From assembly GCA_902810735.1 (NCBI GenBank), contig CADDYX010000003.1:1-45070 (forward strand): a stretch of 45,070 bases of DNA, read 5' to 3'. The notes below the pieces were generated by a model that was not told where the DNA came from, ran no database searches, and saw only the letters and a program-made list of their open reading frames with translations. This document shows positions 25,756 through 33,722 of the stretch, piece after piece (positions within the stretch are counted from its first letter, which is position 1; each line of letters begins with the position of its first letter). Origin of the DNA: Verrucomicrobiota bacterium (lineage in GTDB: Bacteria > Verrucomicrobiota > Verrucomicrobiia > Chthoniobacterales > UBA10450). Both the position numbers and the translations under genes were made by a program.

Positions 25756-26847
25756 ATGCGTTTATTCCCTCGCAACTTGGGCAAAGGCCTTCTCGCTTTT
25801 GCGTTCCTCCTCATCGCGGTCGGTTTGCATGCGGCTCCGCCGCCCGGCGTGCTCGATGCGTCGCATGCTTCGGTTCGCGCCGTGATCGCGGTGCAGAACA
25901 ACGTGACTGCGCAATGGATGCGCCAACGCGAAGTGCTCGGCACCGCTGTCGGCCTGGACACGGCTGGCAAGCCTGCGCTGATGGTTTATATCGATCGCGA
26001 CGCCAGCAATGCCGGCGAAGTGATTCGCAACCTGCCGCGCAACGTCAGCGGCGTCGGCGTCCAGGTGGAGTTGACCGATAAATTCCGCGCGATGGCCGGC
26101 AAGCCGTCCTCCGGCGTTAGCCACACCGCGATTCAGACACCGCCGATTCAACTCGGCACGTCCGGCGGTTGGCAGAAGGACCTCGCGAACGGCTACTGCT
26201 GCGGCGGTACCCTTGGCTCACTTATCCAGATCGGCAGTGCGCAATACATTTTGAGCAACTACCACGTCTTTGAATCCGACACCGTTGCCGGCGGCAACAA
26301 CACGACCGCGCAAACCGGCGATCCGATCGTCCAGCCCGGATTGATCGACGTCAATTGCAGCGCGAGCTCGACGCAGACCGTTGCCACGCTGGTGAAGAAG
26401 AGTTCGCTCCCGAACAACAACGTCGACTGCTCGATCGCGCAGGTAGTTTCCGGCCAGGTCGACGCGACTGGTAAAATCCTTGAGATCGGCACGATTTCGA
26501 AGACCACCGTCGGCGCGTCGTTGCGGCAGGCGGTCAAGAAGAGCGGCCGGACGACTGGGCTGACGCGCAGCTCCATCTCTGGTTTGAATGCGACGATCAG
26601 CGTGACTTATGACAATGAATGCGCTGGCGGAACGGCGTTCACGAAAACGTTCACCGGCCAGATCGTGGTCGCGAACAAAGGCAGCAAGTTTCTCAACAGC
26701 GGAGATTCCGGTTCGTTGATGGTCGAGGACGCGGCGACCAACCCGCACGCGGTCGGTCTGCTGTTCGCGGGAAGCAGCACCGATGCGATCGCGAATCCGA
26801 TCGGCGACGTGCTGAGCTTCCTCGGCGCGACGATGGTCGGCCAGTAG
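25756..26847 (+). CDS. Exported trypsin-like serine protease with N-terminal pro-region
   Basis: From ATG 25756 this is 363 residues. It has a signal peptide at 1-26, a pro-region at about 41-112 and a chymotrypsin-fold protease from about 130. The triad is His170 (SNYHVF), Asp224 (NNVDCSIAQV) and Ser318 (NSGDSGSLMV). KKSGRTTGLTRSSI at 261-274 matches a beta-strand typical of bacterial S1/S64-like trypsins. The pro-region has the pattern VLGTAVGLDTAGKPALMVYI...RD...LP...GVGV, which reappears in the small gene at 26904. An ATG at 25699 is also in frame but gives a poorer signal. Confidence 0.87.
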   Translation: MRLFPRNLGKGLLAFAFLLIAVGLHAAPPPGVLDASHASVRAVIAVQNNVTAQWMRQREVLGTAVGLDTAGKPALMVYIDRDASNAGEVIRNLPRNVSGVGVQVELTDKFRAMAGKPSSGVSHTAIQTPPIQLGTSGGWQKDLANGYCCGGTLGSLIQIGSAQYILSNYHVFESDTVAGGNNTTAQTGDPIVQPGLIDVNCSASSTQTVATLVKKSSLPNNNVDCSIAQVVSGQVDATGKILEIGTISKTTVGASLRQAVKKSGRTTGLTRSSISGLNATISVTYDNECAGGTAFTKTFTGQIVVANKGSKFLNSGDSGSLMVEDAATNPHAVGLLFAGSSTDAIANPIGDVLSFLGATMVGQ

Positions 26848-26864
26848 CCGCAGTTTTGGATGTG

Positions 26865-26896
26865 AACGCCCGCTCGCGTCAGTGTGAGCGGGCGTT
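26865..26896 (+). terminator. Rho-independent-type terminator after the protease gene
   Basis: An 11-base perfect stem, AACGCCCGCTC and GAGCGGGCGTT, with a ten-base loop, followed by TTTCGCTTT. It lies 18 bases after the protease stop and just before the next start at GTG 26904. It could lower, rather than fully block, read-through into the small gene. Confidence 0.75.
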
Positions 26897-26903
26897 TCGC
26901 TTT

Positions 26904-27188
26904 GTGATCGCCGCATCGCTTCTCGTCGCGACTAGCGTCATGGCGCAGTCCCCTTCTCCGCCGGAGCATGGTGAAATAAGTGCGGTGCTGGAACAGCATC
27001 GCGCAGAGTTAATGCGCGTGCCGAACGTTGTCGGCACCTACGTCGGTTTGTGCGCGGACGGAAAAGCGCTTTGCATTCACGTGATGCTGTCGCGCGATAC
27101 GCGGGAAACCCGAAGCGCGCTGCCGAAAACCATCGCCGGTTACGGCGTTGTCGTCGACGTCAGCGGCGAAATTCGCCCGCTCAAGTAG
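26904..27188 (+). CDS. Small exported protein resembling the upstream protease's pro-region
   Basis: From GTG 26904 this is 94 residues: a signal-like stretch (IAASLLVATSVMA) and a mature domain of about 70. The mature part lines up with residues 57-111 of the upstream protease. NVVGTYVGLCADGKALCIHV matches EVLGTAVGLDTAGKPALMVY, followed by a shared RD, LP and GxGV(V/Q)V spacing and a closing R. Two cysteines (50, 57) occur in the small protein and not at those sites in the protease. A longer start at GTG 26862 gives a more basic n-region but would lie in the terminator stem. It could be an inhibitor, a chaperone in trans or a remnant of a gene duplication. The stop is four bases from the convergent TPR gene. 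Confidence 0.7.
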   Translation: MIAASLLVATSVMAQSPSPPEHGEISAVLEQHRAELMRVPNVVGTYVGLCADGKALCIHVMLSRDTRETRSALPKTIAGYGVVVDVSGEIRPLK

Positions 27189-27191
27189 CGG

Positions 27192-27524
27192 CTACTCCTT
27201 CGCAATCTTGCCGCCCCAGGAAAGAATCTTTGCCTTCGTCCCGGCGGCCTCCGCTTCCTTGATGTCGCCGTTGCGGTTGTAGAAGAGAGAAAGGCTCGTC
27301 CAACCGATCTGGTCGTTAGGCCGTAGCGCGGTCGCCTGCTTGCCCGCTTCGATCGCTTCCGGAAATCGGCCCAGTTTCATCAGCGCCATCCCGAGCGCGT
27401 GCCAGCCATCGAAAAACTGCGGGTCTACCTCGACACAACGCTGATACTTTTGGACCGCGCTTTCGAGCTCACCGATCGCGAGGTCGCCGTTCGCGTCGTC
27501 GAAGATGTCGTCGCGCGTCTGCAT
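27192..27524 (-). CDS. Small TPR-repeat protein
   Basis: This 110-residue cytosolic protein has about three TPR units: AVQKYQRCVEVDPQFFDGWHALGMALMKLGRFPEA, then AIEAGKQATALRPNDQIGWTSLSLFYNRNGD, then a last half-unit. No signal is present. It starts 12 bases after the PpiD-like stop on the same strand, suggesting one operon. A scaffold for a partner is inferred; the partner is unknown. Confidence 0.82.
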   Translation of the reverse strand: MQTRDDIFDDANGDLAIGELESAVQKYQRCVEVDPQFFDGWHALGMALMKLGRFPEAIEAGKQATALRPNDQIGWTSLSLFYNRNGDIKEAEAAGTKAKILSWGGKIAKE

Positions 27525-27536
27525 TGCGCGCTGCAG

Positions 27537-29066
27537 TTAACCGGCGAGCTGTTGCGCCTGAATGCCGGCATCGCTGCGCCGATCGCGCAGCCATTCGTAA
27601 AAAACGATGCTGCGTTTGGCGTGCAGATATCGGTTCTCGAACGTCGTTTTCGCCTGCTGATATTGAGCCGGATCAGCGGGATCACGCTTTTCGAGCACGG
27701 CGACGAGGCCGCCCTGTTCCGTCGTGACAAATTCTGTCGTCTCGCCCGGCCGCAATTCCGCGACCGCATTTTTGATCATCGATAAATCGGGCGGCTCCTT
27801 CGTCGGATCTTTTGCCGGATCGGGTTTCTCGCCCGGCGGGTCGAGCAAGGTAAAGGGCGGAATCCGCTCGAGCTTCATTCCCGCCTGCTGCGCAATCGCG
27901 TCGAGCGGCTTGCCGGACTTGATTCCCTCCCGCAATTGCTTCGCGATCTCGGCTCCCTTTTGTGTCTCGAGCTGCCGCACTCGCTCGGCGCGGATCGCAT
28001 CGACAATCTTCGGCTTCGCCTCTTCGAGTGAAAGCGGACGCGCATCGACCTTGCCGATCAGGTGCAGCACGTAAAAGCCGTCGGCGACCTGTAGCGCATC
28101 GCTGAATGGCTCCTGCGGCGTGAGCTGGAACGCCTGCTGCGCGAGTTGCGGATCGGCGTTTAGCTGCGGATCCGGCGCGCCGGCCGAAAAATCGCCTGTG
28201 ACCGCAACCGGCACCTGCAGCTTCGCCGCGACCGCAGCGAAATTAGCGTTCTTGTCAGTCAGCGCCTGCGTGAAATCGTTCGCGCGATCGGCGAGCTTCT
28301 GCAGCGCATCGATCCGCTCTTTGCCGGTGAGCTTTTTCTGGTCGTCGGTGAGCGCGAACTTCACGAACTCGATCTTCCGTTTCTCGTCGCTGTTCAACTG
28401 CGCCTTGTGAGTCTCGTAGTATTTCGCGATGTCGTCGTCGTTGATCTTCACCTCTTTCGCGACGTCATCAGAGCGCAATCGCACGACGGCGACACTTAGT
28501 TTTCCGTAGCTCTGCTCGAAGTTTTCCTTCGCCTCCGCTTCAGAAACGCTCACACCGCCACTGACGAGCTCCTTCACGCGATCGAGCATCAACTGGTCAC
28601 CCGCGAGCTCCTCAATCTCCGCTTCGGTAAATCCGAACGCCGGCAGCTCCGTGCTGGCGAATTCGTTGTATTTGTTGATATCGAACCCGTTCTGCCCCGC
28701 GAACGGACGCATCGTGCGCACCAGGTTCACGATCTCTTCTTTCGACGGTTTAACGCCGAGCCGATCTGCCTCGTGCCGCAGGATCAGTCGATTCCAGGTG
28801 AACTCGGCGTAGGCGGAATTTTCCGACGTCGCGCCGGCGGTGAGGTCCTGCAGGAGGGTAAACAAGCCGAGATCGCGGGCGAGATTCATCAGCCGCGCGT
28901 TTCGCTGGAACTCAATGTGCGTGACGGTGCGGCCGTAGATCTCGCCGAGATCGTCGTGCCGCGTCGCCGAGAAGTCGGTCTTTGAAAAATAGAAGACGAA
29001 CGGGATCGCGAGGATCGCGATCACGATCATGAGCCAGCGGTGATGCCTGCGAAGAACGGTAATCAT
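27537..29066 (-). CDS. PpiD/SurA-like periplasmic folding chaperone with parvulin domain
   Basis: From ATG 29066 this is 509 residues: a basic start and single transmembrane helix at about 12-30, an extracytoplasmic SurA-N/trigger-factor-like helical domain (about 45-200), and a central helical plus parvulin-type region. The segment DPQLAQQAFQLTPQEPFSDALQVADGFYVLHLIG at about 320-355 matches the end of a PPIC rotamase domain. Key parvulin residues elsewhere are poorly kept, so isomerase activity may be weak, as for PpiD. It probably helps newly exported proteins fold, which suits the many secreted proteins nearby. The frame is open to 29102; ATG 29066 is chosen because homologues start just before the transmembrane helix. 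Confidence 0.85.
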   Translation of the reverse strand: MITVLRRHHRWLMIVIAILAIPFVFYFSKTDFSATRHDDLGEIYGRTVTHIEFQRNARLMNLARDLGLFTLLQDLTAGATSENSAYAEFTWNRLILRHEADRLGVKPSKEEIVNLVRTMRPFAGQNGFDINKYNEFASTELPAFGFTEAEIEELAGDQLMLDRVKELVSGGVSVSEAEAKENFEQSYGKLSVAVVRLRSDDVAKEVKINDDDIAKYYETHKAQLNSDEKRKIEFVKFALTDDQKKLTGKERIDALQKLADRANDFTQALTDKNANFAAVAAKLQVPVAVTGDFSAGAPDPQLNADPQLAQQAFQLTPQEPFSDALQVADGFYVLHLIGKVDARPLSLEEAKPKIVDAIRAERVRQLETQKGAEIAKQLREGIKSGKPLDAIAQQAGMKLERIPPFTLLDPPGEKPDPAKDPTKEPPDLSMIKNAVAELRPGETTEFVTTEQGGLVAVLEKRDPADPAQYQQAKTTFENRYLHAKRSIVFYEWLRDRRSDAGIQAQQLAG

Positions 29067-29148
29067 AACGAGCGCTGCGGCGAAAAACCGCCAGCGTGAC
29101 AAGATTAATCCTGCTTATCTCCGCGCCAACTGCTTTTCGCGCGCGCGA

Positions 29149-30234
29149 TCAGTCGCCGAAACAGATTTCCACGTCACGCGCCGTCTGCACCATTTCTCCG
29201 TCCGGTGGCACCAGCCGCAACCGATTCACCGCGTCGGCAATCGGCACATCGCGCACCTGATAATTCTGGTAGCTGACCATCGAGCCGAATTTGCCTTCGA
29301 CCGCGAGATTGACGGCTTTGACGCCGAATCGCGTGCCGAGAATCCGATCCAGCAACGTCGGCGCGCCGCCACGCTGCAGGTGTCCAAGTATTGTGCAGCG
29401 CGTTTCCTTGCCGGTCCGAGCGGTGATCTCGCGCGCGACGACTTCCCCCATCCCGCCGAACCGGAATTCGCCGCTGACGGTGGGATGCAACATCTGCTGG
29501 CCGTCGCGCGGGCGCGCACCTTCCGCCACGACCACGATTGCGCCATGCACACCGCGCGCTTCGCGGCGCCGCACCGCCTCCGCGATAATGTCGTAATCGA
29601 ACGGGATCTCCGGAATCAGAATCACATGCGCCCCACCGGCAACTCCACCATGCAGCGCGATCCATCCAGCGTGGCGGCCCATCACTTCGAGCACCATTGC
29701 GCGGTTGTGGCTGGTAGCGGTGGTATGCAGGCGATCCACCGCGTCCATCACGGCGTTGGCGGCAGAATCAAAACCGAACGTCATCGCCGTAGCTTCCAGA
29801 TCGTTGTCGATCGTCTTCGGCACGCCGATGCAGTTAATGCCGGCCTGCTGGAGCTGCAGCGCGGTCGTCATTGACCCGTCGCCACCGACCACAATCAGCG
29901 CCAGCACGCCCGCATCGCTCAACACGCGGCGCGAGTTCTCGATCACGTCGGCGGGCACGACTGCCTTTTCACCCGCGCCCACCTTCGCGACAAAATGGCC
30001 GCGGTTTGTGGTGCCGAGAATCGTCCCGCCCCGCGGCGCGATTCCGGCGATTTGCGTTCGGTCGAGCAACACGGAACTCGCCGGCGCGAGCAACCCTTCG
30101 AAGCCGTCGCGAAACCCGACCACCTCGAGTCCGTGCTTCTCCGCCGCGAGCACCACGCCGCGGAGCACCGCGTTTAAGCCGGGGCAATCGCCGCCGCTCG
30201 TGAGAACGCCGAGCCGCTGCTTGGTCATCGGCAA
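29149..30234 (-). CDS. 6-phosphofructokinase (Gly104/Lys124 type)
   Basis: This 361-residue glycolytic enzyme phosphorylates fructose 6-phosphate. Motifs are LTSGGDCPGLNAV (nucleotide loop), VVGGDGS at 115-121, KTIDND at 140-145 (catalytic Asp143), MGRHAGWIALHGG, EIPFDY and LGHLQRGG. In E. coli numbering, Gly120 equals Gly104 (typical of ATP use) and Lys140 equals Lys124 (typical of PPi enzymes). The same pair occurs in some group-III enzymes that use ATP. The phosphoryl donor is therefore more likely ATP, but not settled. It starts nine bases after the S11-like stop and is likely co-transcribed with it. Confidence 0.93.
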   Translation of the reverse strand: MPMTKQRLGVLTSGGDCPGLNAVLRGVVLAAEKHGLEVVGFRDGFEGLLAPASSVLLDRTQIAGIAPRGGTILGTTNRGHFVAKVGAGEKAVVPADVIENSRRVLSDAGVLALIVVGGDGSMTTALQLQQAGINCIGVPKTIDNDLEATAMTFGFDSAANAVMDAVDRLHTTATSHNRAMVLEVMGRHAGWIALHGGVAGGAHVILIPEIPFDYDIIAEAVRRREARGVHGAIVVVAEGARPRDGQQMLHPTVSGEFRFGGMGEVVAREITARTGKETRCTILGHLQRGGAPTLLDRILGTRFGVKAVNLAVEGKFGSMVSYQNYQVRDVPIADAVNRLRLVPPDGEMVQTARDVEICFGD

Positions 30235-30243
30235 CGCGCGGAA

Positions 30244-31191
30244 CTAGAGCTTCTTCGACGGTTGCACAAGGCGGCCGTTCGCCGCCCATTGATCGTAAAG
30301 TGCCCAGCCGCGCGCGAGCAACGCCGAGCCCTCTCCGAATCGATCCGTGCTGCCAAGCACAACCACAATCAGATGTCGCGGTGTCACGAGCGTGGTCGAT
30401 CCTTCCTGCCGGATCTCCGATTCGCGATGCGAGGAGAGAATCAGGCAATCGCCGGCCCGCGCGGTGCGGCCGGTCTTGACGCCGTCGATCCCGGCGGTGC
30501 CGAGCAGTTCATTCGTGTTGCGCAGCATGTAGCTGCGTTTTTTGCCGCCGCTCATGAACGAGATCTGCCGATCACGCTGCGACACGTAGAAGCGAAAAGC
30601 TGCCTTGTTCATCGCGTAGCGCGTGAGCCGCGCCATATCGAGCGCGGTGGAATACGGCACCTCGCGCTGGTCGATTCCATGAGGATTGAGAAAACGCGTT
30701 CGCTGCATGTTCAACTGCTTCGCCAGCGCGTTCATCTGGCCGACGAAAAAGGCGACCGGGCCGCCTTTGCTCACCGGCGGAACGCCCAGCGCGCCGGGCA
30801 GCGCAGTGCCGACGTGCGCAGCGAGAGTGAAGGCCGCGATGTTGTCCGATTGCACCAGCATCGCGTAGAGCAGGTCGCGCAATGAGATCTGATCGCCAGG
30901 TTGGAACCCGATGTTGTTCTCCATCGTGCCGACGAATGCTTCCGGCGGAATCGTGGCGATCTGGTTGAGATCGCCGTGTTTCGCCTCTGCCCAATCGATC
31001 ACGACCATCGCAGTCGCGATCATCGTGAGGCTGCCCACCTGGCGCTTATCTTTTCCGCCCTGCTCGGCGACAATATAGCCGGTCTGCGAGTCGACGATTG
31101 CGTAAGCGCGGGCTGCGAGCGCCCCGCGACTACTTGAAATCAGCAGCGCTGCCGCGCAAATCAGCAGAAAAAAACGATTTGAAAATTTCAT
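30244..31191 (-). CDS. S11 D-Ala-D-Ala carboxypeptidase homologue lacking the catalytic lysine
   Basis: From ATG 31191 this is 315 residues with a signal peptide (1-27, ending ALAAR). The fold of penicillin-binding carboxypeptidases is clear: a VDSQTGYIV start, the SxN motif Ser115-Asp116-Asn117 (QSDNIAAF), NPHGID and the KTG motif 239-241. However the SxxK box at 54-57 reads Ser-Leu-Thr-Met. The lysine that activates the serine is replaced by methionine (codon ATG on the minus strand at 31023-31021; AAG would be one base away). It could be a non-catalytic peptidoglycan-binding protein, a recent loss or a sequencing error. There is no typical C-terminal PBP5 beta domain. Confidence 0.87.
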   Translation of the reverse strand: MKFSNRFFLLICAAALLISSSRGALAARAYAIVDSQTGYIVAEQGGKDKRQVGSLTMIATAMVVIDWAEAKHGDLNQIATIPPEAFVGTMENNIGFQPGDQISLRDLLYAMLVQSDNIAAFTLAAHVGTALPGALGVPPVSKGGPVAFFVGQMNALAKQLNMQRTRFLNPHGIDQREVPYSTALDMARLTRYAMNKAAFRFYVSQRDRQISFMSGGKKRSYMLRNTNELLGTAGIDGVKTGRTARAGDCLILSSHRESEIRQEGSTTLVTPRHLIVVVLGSTDRFGEGSALLARGWALYDQWAANGRLVQPSKKL

Positions 31192-31329
31192 TCCGGGAAG
31201 CAAACGGCTGCACCTTAGGCACCGGCGCTGCGTTGGCAACCGAATGTCGACACTGCTGCGCGAACGGCGCCACGCGGGCGCGCTGGGCGATTGCGAAGCG
31301 GCTACCAGGACCGCCTCTGCACCTGTCGG

Positions 31330-32004
31330 TTACCGAAGGCTAACGTCAGACCGCGCGCCGAAGCGCCAGGCGTCCGGACTCAGCGTCAGGTAAATGCGCT
31401 CGGCTGCGTTTTGCAGATCGAATGGCGTTGCTTTGCCCAGACCTGCCGCGCGCACCGTGCCGAATTTACCCTGGAGCCGACTGCCGCCGGCGACGTCGAA
31501 TTCGTAAAGCACCGCACCGGTCGCCGCTTCGGTGACCCGAACGTGCAGGGCGAGGAACGACTGCCCCGCGCCGAGATTACCGGCAAAGAACCGTCCGAGT
31601 TTGCTGCCGCCGTCGACGAGCGTGAACTCGCCGTCGACCAGCCAGCCGACGTTCGGCGTTTCATCATCCCTCAAGATTCGCGTCGGGGCGATCTTCTCGA
31701 GCTGCTCCTTGAGGCGGCTCGCGAATTGCACCGGTGTGAGCGCTTTGCGGATCGGCATCTCGCCGTCGGAATCCGCCACGTCGCCGCGGAAGGCCGCCGT
31801 GTCGATGCAGAACGGGCGCACGTAGATCGCCTTCGGCGCGTAGGCACCCACGCCGCAGCTGGTCACCATGTGGACGCGGGACCCGAAGTCTTTGGCGTCG
31901 ACGGTCGCCGTCGAGGCGGACCCGCCGACCTGTGAGCTCGTGACAAACATGTTCGCGCACGAGCAGAAGAGAAAACTCGAAAGGATGACGATCAAAGGCT
32001 TCAT
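31330..32004 (-). CDS. Lipoprotein with DUF4410-like domain
   Basis: From ATG 32004 this is 224 residues. A lipoprotein signal (MKPLIVILSSFLFCSCA) has cysteines at 14 and 16, either of which could be the lipidated one. The mature part has a beta-alpha pattern, with KAIYVRPFCIDTAAF near 56 and a strand-rich half LVDGEFTLVDGGSKL...LHVRVTEAATGAVLYEFDVAGGS. This matches DUF4410/GNA1162-type outer-membrane lipoproteins. The family has no proven role; members often assemble at the outer membrane. The 138-base gap to the next gene holds no obvious gene. Confidence 0.77.
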   Translation of the reverse strand: MKPLIVILSSFLFCSCANMFVTSSQVGGSASTATVDAKDFGSRVHMVTSCGVGAYAPKAIYVRPFCIDTAAFRGDVADSDGEMPIRKALTPVQFASRLKEQLEKIAPTRILRDDETPNVGWLVDGEFTLVDGGSKLGRFFAGNLGAGQSFLALHVRVTEAATGAVLYEFDVAGGSRLQGKFGTVRAAGLGKATPFDLQNAAERIYLTLSPDAWRFGARSDVSLR

Positions 32005-32112
32005 AAATTTTGCGGCTTTTGGCTGCACATTCGTATGGATGGAGAGCAGCACTCGCGCTTCGTGATGCAACTCTCGTGCCGTCTCAGCCGAAAAATTTGC
32101 CGACTGGGCCCG

Positions 32113-32646
32113 CTACTGCGCGTTCTCGCCGGTGCGCGACCGTCTGATGAGCAGCCGCATCACGACGTAAACGGCCAGCGCACAGGGCAGCGCAAAGAAG
32201 ATGGAGCCGACCATCGCCGGCCAAACCGCCCGCACGATGATCCTCCACTTGAGGAAATCGCGCAGGCCAAGATGACCAAGCCAAATCCGGTGGGGCGCAG
32301 TGCCGTGCAGCACCCAGTAACCGAGCTTGTACTGCCACACGTAAATCGCCGGCATCAACGGCAGAATGATGTCGTGCAGCGTAACCGCAATTGCCGCCGC
32401 GATCTTGTTCGACCGGCACACCCAGGCGACGCCGATCGAGAGCAGCGTTTTCATGCTCCAGAGCGGCGTGAAGCCGAAAAAGATGCCGATCGCCGAGCCG
32501 AGCGCGATCGAATGAGGCGTGTCGTTGATCGCCATCAGCGTCATGTGGTGATTGATGAGCCAGCGCTTGAGACGGTGCAGCGGGCCCGGCAGCGGCGGCC
32601 CGGCGGGTTTCTGTTCTTTCGGCGCGATCTCCTGCACGTCAGACAT
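32113..32646 (-). CDS. DUF2062 membrane protein
   Basis: This 177-residue protein has a short cytosolic N-terminus and about four hydrophobic helices. PHSIALGSAIGIFFGFTPLWSMKT near 44-67 is the DUF2062 signature, and the helix pairs after SNKIAAAIAVTLHDIILPLMPAIYVWQYKLG fit the family. Some members are linked to glycosyltransferase or exopolysaccharide loci, but nothing here indicates that. It begins six bases after the DUF72 stop, so the two genes are likely co-transcribed. Confidence 0.85.
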   Translation of the reverse strand: MSDVQEIAPKEQKPAGPPLPGPLHRLKRWLINHHMTLMAINDTPHSIALGSAIGIFFGFTPLWSMKTLLSIGVAWVCRSNKIAAAIAVTLHDIILPLMPAIYVWQYKLGYWVLHGTAPHRIWLGHLGLRDFLKWRIIVRAVWPAMVGSIFFALPCALAVYVVMRLLIRRSRTGENAQ

Positions 32647-32652
32647 GGTAGC

Positions 32653-33579
32653 TCAAAGCAAATTTCCTGTCCGCGCCGGCGCGGCGACGATCTGGCCTAA
32701 CGCGGCGCGGAGACGTGCGGCAGCATGCGGCGCATGATCGAGCGCGTTGTTGTTGAACACGACGTGGACGGCGTCGGCTTTCTCCGCGAGCGCGCGGCTG
32801 CGCTCCGCCACCTCGTCGATTTCCTTGTCGCTGTAGTCGTAGTTAAACCGCGTGGCGACAGTTTTGCCGGTCGTGTAAGCGCGCGCGTCGCGACCATGCA
32901 GGCGCAAATAAGCGAGCCGCGGGTTCGTGATCTCGTCCAGCTCGGGCGGCATGATCGTGAAATGCTTTTCGCGTGGCGCATCGACCGAGACGAGCGTCAC
33001 GTCCTGTTGTCGGCAAAATTCGACGAGTGCGGGAAGCCGCTCGTTCTCGACCCAATTGCGATTGCGAAACTCGATCGCCACCGTGTAGCCGCGCAACGCG
33101 CCCAGCAGATCATCCAGCTCATCCAGCCGGTGCATCTTCGGCGAAAACGCCGGCGAAAGCTGGAGCAGAAGCGCGCCGAGTTTGTCGAACGTGCGCAGCA
33201 ATTTCACCGGGCCGAGAACCTCCTCGATCATCGCGCGCTCGATCCGCGGCGTCAGCTTCACCTTCCCTTTCGCGTCGGTTTCAGCGAGGCGCCGCAAAGG
33301 TGGCGGCAACATCTTTTCCGCCGTGGAATGACGGGAGAGGAGCTGGTGGAGTTTAACGTCGAACACGAATCCGTCCGGCGTGCTGCGGCACCAGCGCTCC
33401 ACTGTCCGCGGATCGGGCACGGAATAAAACGTGGAGTTGATCTCGACCATGTCGAACTGCTGCGCGTACCACGGCAGCCGGTCTGCGGCGGGCATTCCTT
33501 TCGGATACCAGCGCTCGACGAACCCCGGATCGGTCCAGCTCGCGGTGCCGACCAGAATTTTTGTCGACTCTTTCGCCAC
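32653..33579 (-). CDS. DUF72-family protein
   Basis: From GTG 33579 this is 308 residues with a TIM-barrel-like DUF72 domain. Markers are ILVGTASWTDPGFVERWYPKG near the start, DMVEINSTFYSVPDPRTVERW, FVFDVKLHQLL, LLQLSPAFSP, VAIEFRNRNWV, LRLHGRDAR and VVFNNNALDHAPHAA near the end. A longer open frame (to 33798) runs through the tRNA-fMet gene and is not credible. The family has no proven activity. It lies 53 bases downstream of tRNA-fMet on the same strand with no clear terminator between them, so it may be read from the same promoter. Confidence 0.88.
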   Translation of the reverse strand: MAKESTKILVGTASWTDPGFVERWYPKGMPAADRLPWYAQQFDMVEINSTFYSVPDPRTVERWCRSTPDGFVFDVKLHQLLSRHSTAEKMLPPPLRRLAETDAKGKVKLTPRIERAMIEEVLGPVKLLRTFDKLGALLLQLSPAFSPKMHRLDELDDLLGALRGYTVAIEFRNRNWVENERLPALVEFCRQQDVTLVSVDAPREKHFTIMPPELDEITNPRLAYLRLHGRDARAYTTGKTVATRFNYDYSDKEIDEVAERSRALAEKADAVHVVFNNNALDHAPHAAARLRAALGQIVAAPARTGNLL

Positions 33580-33632
33580 GACGAAAGGACGGCGCAGCAC
33601 CGGAAATTGCAAACCACCGCGGACGCGGCGTT

Positions 33633-33709
33633 TGGTTGCGGGGGCGGGATTTGAACCCGCGGCCTTCAGGTTATGAGCCTGACGAGCTACCAGGCTGCTC
33701 CACCCCGCG
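33633..33709 (-). tRNA. tRNA-fMet (initiator), anticodon CAU, CCA encoded
   Basis: The 77-base sequence folds as a standard cloverleaf: acceptor CGCGGGG with the initiator C1-A72 mismatch, GAGC D-stem, anticodon loop CUCAUAA, TUCAAAU-type T-loop, discriminator A and encoded CCA at 33636-33633. The anticodon stem is UCAGG/CCUGA. The usual three G-C pairs of initiators are therefore reduced to two, with A29-U41 in place of G29-C41. A good promoter lies directly upstream. Confidence 0.97.
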
Positions 33710-33722
33710 TCTTGAGATTGCG

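Noticed and set aside
25160-27188. FMN reductase, protease and small protein as one redox-proteolysis operon
   Set aside because: The FMN reductase pairs closely with the TraB-like gene, while a 68-base gap precedes the protease and a terminator follows it. There is no motif evidence for shared function.
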